64,000 bases of DNA. Source: Streptomyces sp. NBC_01445. Its GTDB lineage: Bacteria; Actinomycetota; Actinomycetes; Streptomycetales; Streptomycetaceae. Under the pieces are notes generated by a model. It had not been told where the DNA came from. It did no database searches and was given only the letters and a program-made list of their open reading frames with translations. The stretch is taken from NCBI RefSeq assembly GCF_035918235.1, contig NZ_CP109486.1, positions 744,001 through 808,000 of the forward strand, in the 5' to 3' direction. Positions 41,882 through 50,400 of the stretch are shown in pieces (position 1 is the first letter of the stretch; the number at the start of each line of letters is the position of its first letter). The translations under genes were made by a program, and so were the position numbers.

Positions 41882-42913
41882 TTGCCGACGGCCACGACGT
41901 CCTTTCTGGACCAGAAAATCGTCCTTGACCACGGGACCGGGGCCCGGCTCAGCCGGGAACTCGTCGAGTTCGTCGTGGAGGTGCTCGGGGACGTCTACCT
42001 CGGCGAGATGGAGGACAGCGCCATCCTCCCGCCGCTGGACGGCGCTCTCGCCATGACCACCGACTCCTTCGTGGTGGACCCGCCGTTCTTCGGCAACGGC
42101 GACATCGGCAAGATCGCGGTGTGCGGCACCGTCAACGACCTCGCGGTGGCCGGCGCCGAGCCCCGCTACCTCACCCTGGCGATGATCCTGGAGAGCGGGT
42201 TCCCGCTCTCCGGGCTGCACCGCGCCCTGGAGTCCGTCCGGGACACCGCGCGCGAGGCGGGCATCAAGATCGTCGCCGGTGACACCAAGGTCGTCGGGGA
42301 GGGCGAGGCCGACGGCATCTTCCTCAACACCACCGGCGTCGGCGTCTTCACCTCCCCGCCCAAGCGCATGAAGGACGTGGCCGTAGGCGACAAGATCCTG
42401 CTCAGCGGCCCCATCGGCGACCACACCATCCATCTCCTCTCGGTGCGCGAGGGCCTCGGCTTCGAGAAGAACGTGCTCAGCGACTGCGCCCCGCTGAACA
42501 ACATGATCGACACGGTCCGCGGCGCGGTGCCCGAGTCCGCGGTGCGCTCCATGCGCGACGTGACGCGCGGCGGCCTCAACGCGGTGCTGCACGAGTACGC
42601 CTCCGCCCTCGGCCACGCCGTACGGGTCGAGGAGGAGGCGCTGCCGATCAGCTTCGAGACGGCGATGGCCGCGGACATGCTCGGCATCAACCCGATCAAC
42701 TGCGCCAACGAGGGCTGTCTGGCGCTGTTCGTGGCGCCCGAGCACGCGGACGAGGTCCTGCGCGTGCTGCGCAGCCACCCCTACGGCAAGGACGCCGTCA
42801 TCGTCGGCGAGGTCACCGCACGCCCGGAGCCGGTCGTGGAGATGGCCGGCAAGGACGGCCGGATCCAGGAGATCGAGGAACTGCAGGGCGCCGAACTTCC
42901 CCGGCTGTGCTGA
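41882..42913 (+). CDS. hypE: HypE homologue (carbamoyl dehydratase, cyanide-group formation)
   Basis: The protein has 343 residues from TTG 41882, with GGGAG seven bases upstream. It has the AIR-synthase/PurM-like ATP-binding fold: LAMTTDSFVVDPPFFGNGDIGKIAVC (read TDSFVV and GNGDIGK), GTVNDLAVAGAEP, VAGDTKVV, and GPIGDHTIHLLSVREGL. It ends in LPRLC, with the C-terminal Cys that in true HypE (PRIC) carries the carbamoyl group and dehydrates it to a thiocyanate. In hydrogenase maturation HypE takes the group from HypF. Here no hydrogenase or other hyp gene is present and the gene is 22 bp from a hypF homologue inside an NRPS cluster, so a biosynthetic role is likely. Confidence 0.88.
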   Translation: MPTATTSFLDQKIVLDHGTGARLSRELVEFVVEVLGDVYLGEMEDSAILPPLDGALAMTTDSFVVDPPFFGNGDIGKIAVCGTVNDLAVAGAEPRYLTLAMILESGFPLSGLHRALESVRDTAREAGIKIVAGDTKVVGEGEADGIFLNTTGVGVFTSPPKRMKDVAVGDKILLSGPIGDHTIHLLSVREGLGFEKNVLSDCAPLNNMIDTVRGAVPESAVRSMRDVTRGGLNAVLHEYASALGHAVRVEEEALPISFETAMAADMLGINPINCANEGCLALFVAPEHADEVLRVLRSHPYGKDAVIVGEVTARPEPVVEMAGKDGRIQEIEELQGAELPRLC

Positions 42914-42935
42914 TCCGAGGACCCGAGGAGGAGTC

Positions 42936-45311
42936 ATGGCAGAGACCGAGCAGTGGCTGATCCGGGTGACCGGGGTGGTGCAGGGCGTGGGCTACCGGCC
43001 CTTCGTGCACACCCTGGCCACCGGCCTGGACCTGAGAGGCTGGGTCCTCAACGACACGCTGGGCGTCCAGACCGAGGTGTCCGGCGGGGCCGGCGAACTC
43101 GCGGAATTCGCGGGGGCGCTCAAGGACCGCGCCCCGCTGCTCGCCCGCGTCGAAGAGGTGCGCGTGGAGTCGCGGACGCCCCGGGCGGCCGGTGACCTGC
43201 CGACGGGCTTCGAGATCCGGGAGAGCCGGCGCACCGGGCGGGCGAACACCATCGTCGCCCCGGACTCGCACGTGTGCGACGACTGTCTGCGCGAGGTCCT
43301 CGACCCCGCCGACCGCCGGTTCCGCTACCCGTTCACCAACTGCACCCACTGCGGGCCCCGTTACTCCCTGATCAAGGGCCTGCCCTACGACCGTGAGAAG
43401 ACCACGATGGCCGTCTTCGCGATGTGCGAGGACTGCCGCGCCGAGTATGTGAACCCCGCGGACCGCCGCTACCACGCGCAGCCCACCGCCTGCCCGCGGT
43501 GCGGCCCGAAGGTGACCCTGTCCGCGCCCGACGGGGTGGTGGCCGAGGCCGAAGAGGCGCTGACGCGCACCATCAGGGCGCTCGCCGACGGCCAGATCGT
43601 CGCCGTCAAGAGCGTCGGCGGGTTCCACCTCGCGGTGAACGCGCGTGACGCGGCGGCCGTGGCCCGGCTGCGGCGCCGCAAGAAGCGGGACTCCAAGCCG
43701 TTCGCGGTGATGGCCGCGGGCCTCGACGAGACGGCCGGGATCGCCCACATCACGGACGCCGAGCGGGAGTTGCTGCGTTCCCCGGCCCGCCCCATCGTGC
43801 TGCTGCGCAAGCTGCCGGGCGCACTGCCCGAGGAGGTCGCCCCGCGCAACCCGAACCTCGGTGTGATGCTGCCGTCGGCTCCGCTGCACCAACTGCTTCT
43901 CGACCGGCCGGAGTCGGACGTCCTCGTGATGACCAGCGGGAACATCTCCGGCCAGCCGATCGCGTACCGCAACGAGGACGCGCTGGCCGAGCTGTTCGAG
44001 GTCGCCGACCTGATCCTGCACCACGACCGGGACATCCACGTCCGCGTGGACGACTCGGTGGTACGCAGCTCCGTGCACCCGGCCCTGGACGAGCCGATCA
44101 TCACGTTCCTGCGGCGCTCGCGCGGCTACGCCCCCTACCCGGTGAAGGTCGACGACATCGCCGGACCGGTCATCGCGTACGGCGCGGAGCTCAAGACCAC
44201 GGTCGCGCTCGGCGACGGCAACGAGGTCTACGTCAGCCAGCACATCGGCGACCTGAAGAACGACGAGACCTACGCCTCGCACCGCGAGGCCGCGGCCCAC
44301 CTCGCCGAACTGTACGAGCTGAAGCCCCGGCACGCCGCCTGCGACCTGCACCCCGCCTTCAGGGCCCGGGTGCTGGCCGGGACCGACCGGCCCGACGACG
44401 TCGTCGAGGTCCAGCACCACCATGCCCACATGGCGTCCTGCATGGCCGAGAACCGGCTCAGCGGACCCACCATCGGCGTCGTCTTCGACGGCGCCGGCTA
44501 CGGCGAGGACGGCACCATCTGGGGCGGCGAGTTCCTCGTCGGCGACTTCGCCTCGGTGCGCCGGGCGGCCCATCTACGGCCGGTCCCGCTGCTCGGCGGC
44601 GACAAGGCGGTGGCCGAGCCGGTGCGCACCGGATACGCGCTCGCGCTGCAGGCACTCGGCTCCCCCGAGCGGGCCGTCGCCGCGTTCCCCGCGCTGGAGA
44701 TCCTCGACGACCGCAAGCGCACCGTGTTCGCGACCATGGCCGAACGCGGCATCCAGGCCCCGCCGGTGTCCAGCATGGGACGGCTCTTCGACGCGGTGGC
44801 CGCCCTGCTCGGCGTGTGCGCCTACGCCGAGTACGAGGCACACGGCCCGATCGAACTGGAGGGGCTGCTGGGCCGCGACCTCGCCCTGACCGCGCCCTAC
44901 GCCTTCGGACTCCAGCAGGAGGGCGACACCGAGCTCGTCGACCCGAGGCCGCTCGTGCGGGCGATCGCCGCGGACCTGGCACGCGGCACCGGCGTCACCG
45001 ACATCAGCCGGCGCTTCCACTCCACGGTGGTCGACATGGTCGTCAAGCGGTGCAGCGCGCTGCGCGAACGCACCGGCATCCGCCAAGTGGTGCTCTCCGG
45101 CGGCGTCTTCCTCAACGAGTTCCTTCAGGTCAACTGCCTCGTGGAGCTGCGCAGGGCGGGCTTCGACGCCCATGCCCACCGCCTGGTGCCCACCAACGAC
45201 GGCGGTATCGCGCTCGGCCAGGTGATGGTCGCGAACGCACGCCTTCGTGACAGCCCGGACATCACAGACAGCCCGGACACCCCGAACCCCGGCACGAACG
45301 AATGCCGCTGA
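42936..45311 (+). CDS. hypF: HypF homologue (carbamoyltransferase)
   Basis: The protein has 791 residues, with ATG 42936 behind GAGGAGGAG. All HypF parts are present. The acylphosphatase domain is GVVQGVGYRPFVH (residues 13-25). Paired zinc fingers have CDDC and CTHC, then CEDC and CPRC (about 114-190). The YrdC-like domain includes KSVGGFHLAV (about 226) and MTSGNISGQPI. The Kae1/TsaD-like domain has VQHHHAHMASC (about 490-500), FDGAGYGEDGTIWGGE and LSGGVFLNEF. HypF hydrolyses carbamoyl phosphate, makes carbamoyl-AMP and transfers the carbamoyl group. TobZ-type antibiotic O-carbamoyltransferases keep only YrdC and Kae1 parts, so a full HypF beside HypE implies the complete cyanide-making pair. 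Confidence 0.92.
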   Translation: MAETEQWLIRVTGVVQGVGYRPFVHTLATGLDLRGWVLNDTLGVQTEVSGGAGELAEFAGALKDRAPLLARVEEVRVESRTPRAAGDLPTGFEIRESRRTGRANTIVAPDSHVCDDCLREVLDPADRRFRYPFTNCTHCGPRYSLIKGLPYDREKTTMAVFAMCEDCRAEYVNPADRRYHAQPTACPRCGPKVTLSAPDGVVAEAEEALTRTIRALADGQIVAVKSVGGFHLAVNARDAAAVARLRRRKKRDSKPFAVMAAGLDETAGIAHITDAERELLRSPARPIVLLRKLPGALPEEVAPRNPNLGVMLPSAPLHQLLLDRPESDVLVMTSGNISGQPIAYRNEDALAELFEVADLILHHDRDIHVRVDDSVVRSSVHPALDEPIITFLRRSRGYAPYPVKVDDIAGPVIAYGAELKTTVALGDGNEVYVSQHIGDLKNDETYASHREAAAHLAELYELKPRHAACDLHPAFRARVLAGTDRPDDVVEVQHHHAHMASCMAENRLSGPTIGVVFDGAGYGEDGTIWGGEFLVGDFASVRRAAHLRPVPLLGGDKAVAEPVRTGYALALQALGSPERAVAAFPALEILDDRKRTVFATMAERGIQAPPVSSMGRLFDAVAALLGVCAYAEYEAHGPIELEGLLGRDLALTAPYAFGLQQEGDTELVDPRPLVRAIAADLARGTGVTDISRRFHSTVVDMVVKRCSALRERTGIRQVVLSGGVFLNEFLQVNCLVELRRAGFDAHAHRLVPTNDGGIALGQVMVANARLRDSPDITDSPDTPNPGTNECR

Positions 45312-45342
45312 CCCGCTCCACCGACGACGGAGGCACAGCCCG

Positions 45343-46686
45343 ATGCGGACCGCAGATCTGACGCTGGACACCGTCGTGCGCCTGCTGAGTGAGAACGAGG
45401 CGAGCGCACGGCAGACCCTGAGCATGGTGCCGTCGGAGACCTCCATGTCGGGGCTGGCCAAGTTGCCCATGCTTCTCGACCCGTACCACCGCTACTTCTT
45501 CAACGAGGGCGACGACCCCGACCGCTGGCACTTCCGTGGCGCGCAGCGGCTGCGCGACCTGGAGATGGAGCTGACCATCCCGCTCCTGCAGGAACTGGGC
45601 CGGGCCTCGTACGCCTCGGTGCGGCCGCTGAGCGGTCTGAACGGGATGACGCTGGTGCTCGGCGCGCTCGGCGGCGAACCGGGTTCCACGGTCGTCACCG
45701 TCTCCCCGGAGCAGGGAGGCCACTACGCGACGCCGCAGGTGGCCGGCCGGCTCGGCCTCGATGTGGAGTTCCTGCGCGGCCCCGACCCGCACTCACTCGA
45801 CCTCGAGCACGCGGCCGAGCTCCTCGCCCGGGTGCGTCCCTCGCTGGTGTACGTGGACCAGTCGCACTGCCTGTTCCCCGTCGATGTGAAGTCCTTGGTG
45901 GAGACGGTGCGGCAGGCCTCGCCCGGCACGCTGGTGCACGTGGATGCGAGTCACTGGCTCGGCCTGGTACTCGGGGACGCGTTCCCCAACCCGCTGGACC
46001 AGGGCGCGGACAGCTGGGGCGGCTCCACCCACAAGACGTTCCCCGGCCCGCAGAAGGCGGTCGTGCTGACGCGGGACCCACAGGTGGAGCAGCTGATCCG
46101 CGACGCCCAGGACTTCCTCATCAGCAACCACCACTTCGCCGCGACCATCGCGCTGGGCATATCGCTGCTCGAGTTCCGCGAGTTCGGCCCCGCCTACACC
46201 CGGGCGGTCCTGGAGCACACCGGCCGCTTCGGCAGGCTCCTGACCGAGCGGGGCCTGACCGTGGTCGCCGCCGACCGCGGCTACTCCGCGGGGCACCAGC
46301 TGTGGCTCGACACGGAGGCCGACGGCATCGCGCCGAAGGACGCGGCCGCCCGGCTCTCCGCCGCCAGCCTCAAGGTCAACTTCATGGCCGGGCTGCCGGG
46401 CTTCACCGGGCAGGGCGTGCGCATCGGCCTCAACGAGGCCACGTACCAAGGGCTTTCGGGTGACGACATCGACGAGCTCGCCGACATCTTCGTGGCGGCC
46501 GTGCGCGACACCGAACCGGCCGCCCTGCTCGCCGAGCGCACGGCCGCGCTGCGCACCCGGACCCCGTTCGGCGCTTGTGCGGCCGATGGCAGTCCGCTGC
46601 TCGCCACGGCTCTGGACCTGTGCGAGGGCGCCCTGCGGCGCACCGGCGCGGCCGCCGGGCGTCCCCTGACAGAGGCGTCCCGGTGA
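45343..46686 (+). CDS. Serine hydroxymethyltransferase-like PLP enzyme
   Basis: The protein has 447 residues from ATG 45343 (GGAGG upstream). The fold-type I SHMT family layout is seen: ENEASARQTLSMVPSETSMS near the N-terminus (cf. ENYxS), VRPLSGLNGMTLV (about 90), HVDASHWLGLVLG (PLP Asp, about 202) and the Schiff-base Lys in GSTHKTFPGPQKAVV (about residue 230), followed by GxGVRIGLNEAT. SHMT-type enzymes interconvert Gly and Ser or act as beta-hydroxy-amino-acid aldolases and alpha-methylserine synthases. In this cluster it may make a non-standard beta-hydroxy amino acid. It overlaps the next gene by GTGA. Confidence 0.85.
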   Translation: MRTADLTLDTVVRLLSENEASARQTLSMVPSETSMSGLAKLPMLLDPYHRYFFNEGDDPDRWHFRGAQRLRDLEMELTIPLLQELGRASYASVRPLSGLNGMTLVLGALGGEPGSTVVTVSPEQGGHYATPQVAGRLGLDVEFLRGPDPHSLDLEHAAELLARVRPSLVYVDQSHCLFPVDVKSLVETVRQASPGTLVHVDASHWLGLVLGDAFPNPLDQGADSWGGSTHKTFPGPQKAVVLTRDPQVEQLIRDAQDFLISNHHFAATIALGISLLEFREFGPAYTRAVLEHTGRFGRLLTERGLTVVAADRGYSAGHQLWLDTEADGIAPKDAAARLSAASLKVNFMAGLPGFTGQGVRIGLNEATYQGLSGDDIDELADIFVAAVRDTEPAALLAERTAALRTRTPFGACAADGSPLLATALDLCEGALRRTGAAAGRPLTEASR

Positions 46687-47399
46687 GCCGGCCGGTCATC
46701 GGCATCGCCTCGTACCGCGACCGCGCGCGCTGGAACATCTGGGACACGGACGCGACGGTGCTCCAGCAGGGGTACGTCGACGGGGTGCGCCGGGCGGGCG
46801 GCCGTGCCGTCGTGCTGCCGCCCGACGACACCGACGCGGACGTGGTGGCCCGTCTCGACGGGCTCCTGCTGCCCGGCGGCGCCGACGTCGACCCCGCGCG
46901 CTACGGTGCCGCCCGCCATCCGCGCACGGACACTCCGTCGGCCGACCGGGACGCCGGGGAGCTGCTGCTGCTCGAGGCGGCGCTCGCCACGGGACTGCCC
47001 GTCCTCGGGGTGTGCCGCGGGCTCCAGCTGCTCGCCCTCGCCTACGGCGGCACCCTGCACCAGCATCTGCCCGATCTGGTCGGGCACAGCGGCCACTGCC
47101 CGGCCGAGGGTGTCTTCGGCCGGCACCCCGTGCACCTGGTGCCCGGCAGCCGGGCCGCCGCGCTGTACGGGGAGCTGGCCGAGGTCAACTCGCACCACCA
47201 TCAGGCCGTGCTCGATCCGGGCGGACTGCACGTGACCGGACGTAGCGAGGACGGCGTGGTGGAGGCGGCCGAGGACCCGTCCAGGCCGTTCGTCCTCGGC
47301 GTCCAGTGGCACCCCGAAGTCTCCGACGACCGGAAGCTGTTCGCGGCGTTCGTCGCGGCCTGCACCACCCGGTCACTGCGCACAGCGGCATCCGTCTGA
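46683..47399 (+). CDS. Class I glutamine amidotransferase, PuuD-type gamma-glutamyl hydrolase
   Basis: The protein has 238 residues from GTG 46683, which overlaps the SHMT-like stop. It has an N-terminal GIASYRDRARW strand, an oxyanion segment LLPGGADVDPARYG, the nucleophile GVCRGLQLLALAYGG (Cys about residue 107) and the His/Glu pair LGVQWHPEVS near 205. This is the family of gamma-glutamyl-GABA hydrolase PuuD and folylpoly-gamma-glutamate hydrolases, not a synthetase-bound amidotransferase. A gamma-glutamyl group could be used as a temporary amine protector in the pathway and removed by this enzyme. A LysA-like decarboxylase in the left arm would fit such a scheme, as in butirosin biosynthesis. 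Confidence 0.85.
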   Translation: MSRPVIGIASYRDRARWNIWDTDATVLQQGYVDGVRRAGGRAVVLPPDDTDADVVARLDGLLLPGGADVDPARYGAARHPRTDTPSADRDAGELLLLEAALATGLPVLGVCRGLQLLALAYGGTLHQHLPDLVGHSGHCPAEGVFGRHPVHLVPGSRAAALYGELAEVNSHHHQAVLDPGGLHVTGRSEDGVVEAAEDPSRPFVLGVQWHPEVSDDRKLFAAFVAACTTRSLRTAASV

Positions 47400-47493
47400 C
47401 CGCGCCGGCGCCGTGACGCCGGTGCGGCGGCACGTGCCATCGCCTGACCGGGCCCCGTACACCTCACCGTAGGACTTTGCCAGGAGGGCAACC

Positions 47494-50400
47494 GTGCACA
47501 CTCACGTCCGTCCCGTCGGCGGCACACTGGTCGACATCCTGCGCGACCGGGCGGACGCCACTCCGCACCGCACCGCCCTGGAATTCATCCGCGACGACGG
47601 CAGCGAACACGCCGTCGGCTACGCGGCGTTGGACCGCAGGGTGCGCGCGGTCGCCGCCGCGCTCACCGAGCGCGGCCTGCGTGGCGAGCGCGTCCTGCTG
47701 CTGTTCCCGCCGGGCGAGAACTATGTGACGGCCTTCCTCGGCTGTCTGTACGCGGGCGCTGTCGCCGTGCCCGTGTATGTGCCGACCGGCAAGCGCGGCC
47801 TGTCGGCGGTCCTTGCGACCGGGGCGGACGCGGGCGCCGTGCTCGCGCTGAGCAGCCGCGAGGTGACGGACGCGATCACGGCCTCGTACCCGGAGCTGAC
47901 CACGTCGGGGCTGATCCAGTGGCTGGTCACCGAGGACATCGCGGACGCGGCGGCCGACGACTGGCCGGGCGCGGGCCCCGCGCCCGCCGACCTGGCCTTC
48001 CTGCAGTACACGTCCGGGTCCACCGGGACGCCCAAGGGCGTAATGGTGCGGCACGACAACCTGGTGCACAACTCGGCGTCCATCAGCACCGCCCTGGGCG
48101 TCGGTCCGGACAGCCGGGGCGTGAGCTGGCTGCCGCCATATCACGACATGGGCCTGATCGGCGGCATCCTGCAGCCCTTGTACGCGGGATTCCCGTGCAC
48201 CCTGATCTCCCCGATGGCGTTCGTACGCAGCCCGTACCGCTGGCTCGACGCCATCAGCAGGCACCGCGCGACGGTGTCGGCGGCCCCCGACTTCGCGTAC
48301 GGCGAGTGTGTGCGCCGCATTCCCGAGGACAAGCGCGCCGAGCTCGATCTGAGCAGCTGGCAGCACGCCATGGTGGGTGCCGAACCTGTGCGGCCCGCGA
48401 CCCTGGACGCCTTCGCGCGCGCCTTCGCGGACAGCGGGTTCGACCGGTCGGCCTTCCACCCCTGCTACGGGCTCGCCGAGGCGACGTTGTTCGTCACCGG
48501 CGGCGCGCCCGAGCGGGGCGAGCCCCGGGTGCTGCGCGCCGACCGTCGCGAACTGGAGCTGGGCCAGGCCGTGTCGGCCACCGCGGGCAAGGAGAACCAG
48601 GAGAACGCTGCTGTGCTGACGGGCTGCGGCCGGTCGCGCAGCGAGGACGTCGTCGTGGTGGTGGACCCGGCCGAGGGCCGTGCGTGCCCGCCCGGCGGGA
48701 CCGGCGAGGTGTGGGTGAGCGGCCCGACCGTCACCGCGGGCTACTGGGGCCGGCCCGAGCTGACCGACGAGGTCTTCCGCGCCACCCTGGAGTCCCACCC
48801 GGGGCGGCACTTCCTGCGCACCGGTGACCTCGGATTCACCCTGGGCGACGAGCTGTTCGTGACCGGCCGCGCCAAGGACCTCCTGGTGGTGCGCGGCCGC
48901 AACCACTACCCGCAGGACATCGAGCAGAGCGCCGAGCACGCCCACCCGCTGCTGCAGCCGACCCGGGCGGCGGTGTTCTCGCACGACGACGGGACCGAGG
49001 AGCGGGCCGTCCTGGTGCACGAGGTGGTCCGCGGCTTCGACCCCGAACGCGCCCCCGAGGTGATCGCGGCGGTCCGCAAGGCGGTGACGGCCGAACACGG
49101 GCTCTCCCTGCACGAGGTGGTGCTGGTGCGGCCCGGAGCGATTCCCCGTACCACGAGCGGCAAGGTGCGCCGCAGCACCTGCCGCGAGCGGTGGCTGGAC
49201 GGCACTTTGCAGCCGATCGCGACCGGCGGCGCGGACACCGCGCCCGACGCCGGGGGCGGTGACATGCCCCCGGTGTCGCGGGCGGTCGCCGAGGTCGTCG
49301 CCCTGGAACTCGACGTGCCCGCCGAACAGCTGCCGCCCGGTGTGCCGTTGGTGGTCCTCGACCTCGACTCGCTGCGGGCCGTGCGGCTCGCCGAAGCGGT
49401 GCGTGAGCGCTTCGGGCTCCGGGTGTCCCCCGCCGAGCTCCTCGACGGGCTGACGCTTGCGGGCCTGAGCTCCCTCGTCGATGCCGTCGACGACGTGGCC
49501 GAGGCACACGTCGGTGCCGACGACACCGAGGCCGCCGACGCGCCCGCGAGCCGGGCGCAGGAGTGGATGTGGCTCCTCGACGCCATGGGCGGCGGCGCGG
49601 CGTACCACGTGGCGGGCGGCATCGACCTGCACGGCCCTGTCGACCCGGAGTTGCTGCGCGCGAGCCTGGAGGACCTGGTGGCGCGCCACCCGGCGCTGCA
49701 CAGCGGATTCACCTCCGACCCCGAGGGCACCCTGCGGCGCACGCCGCTCGCCCCCCGCCCCTTCGAGCTGCCGGTGGTGGAGCCGAGCGCGGACCGGGAC
49801 GCCCGCGCAGTCGCGGCCGAACTCGCCCGGGAGCCGTTCGACCTGGCGGCGGGGCCGTTGCTGCGCGCGGTCCTCGTGCGGGCCGGCACGCGCGAGTGGA
49901 CGCTCGCGGTGGCCGCCCACCACATCGCGGTGGACGGCTGGTCACTGGGCCTGCTGCTGCGCGAACTCGGGATCTGCTACCGCGACCGACTCGCGGGGCG
50001 CAGCCCGTCCCGCACCGTCGTCACGGTTCCCGCGCCGAAGAGCGCGGGCGACGACGCGGAGGCCACCGCGTTCTGGCAGGAGACCCTGGCCGGGGCGCAG
50101 GCGGTGTCGCTGCCGCTGGACCCGGCCCCGCACCCGAGCCCCTTCAAGGGCTCCGCCCTGCCCTTCACCCTGCCCGCGCCGGTGGTGGCCCGGCTCAAAC
50201 GCTATGGGGCCAAGCGCCGTTCGACCCTGTTCATGGTGATCCTCACCGGCCTGTCCGCTGTGCTGAGCCGGTGGACCGGCCAGCAGGACCTGGTGGTCGG
50301 TGCCGTTACGGCCGGCCGCCACCGTCCCGGCAGCGGTGACCTGGTCGGGCTGTTCGTCAACACCCTGCCGTTGCGCGTCGAGGCCTCCGGTGACCCCGCC

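Noticed and set aside
41882..45311. A real hydrogenase maturation operon
   Set aside because: No hydrogenase subunits or HypA, B, C or D homologues are in the window, and both flanks are NRPS genes. The possibility of a distant hydrogenase locus cannot be excluded.
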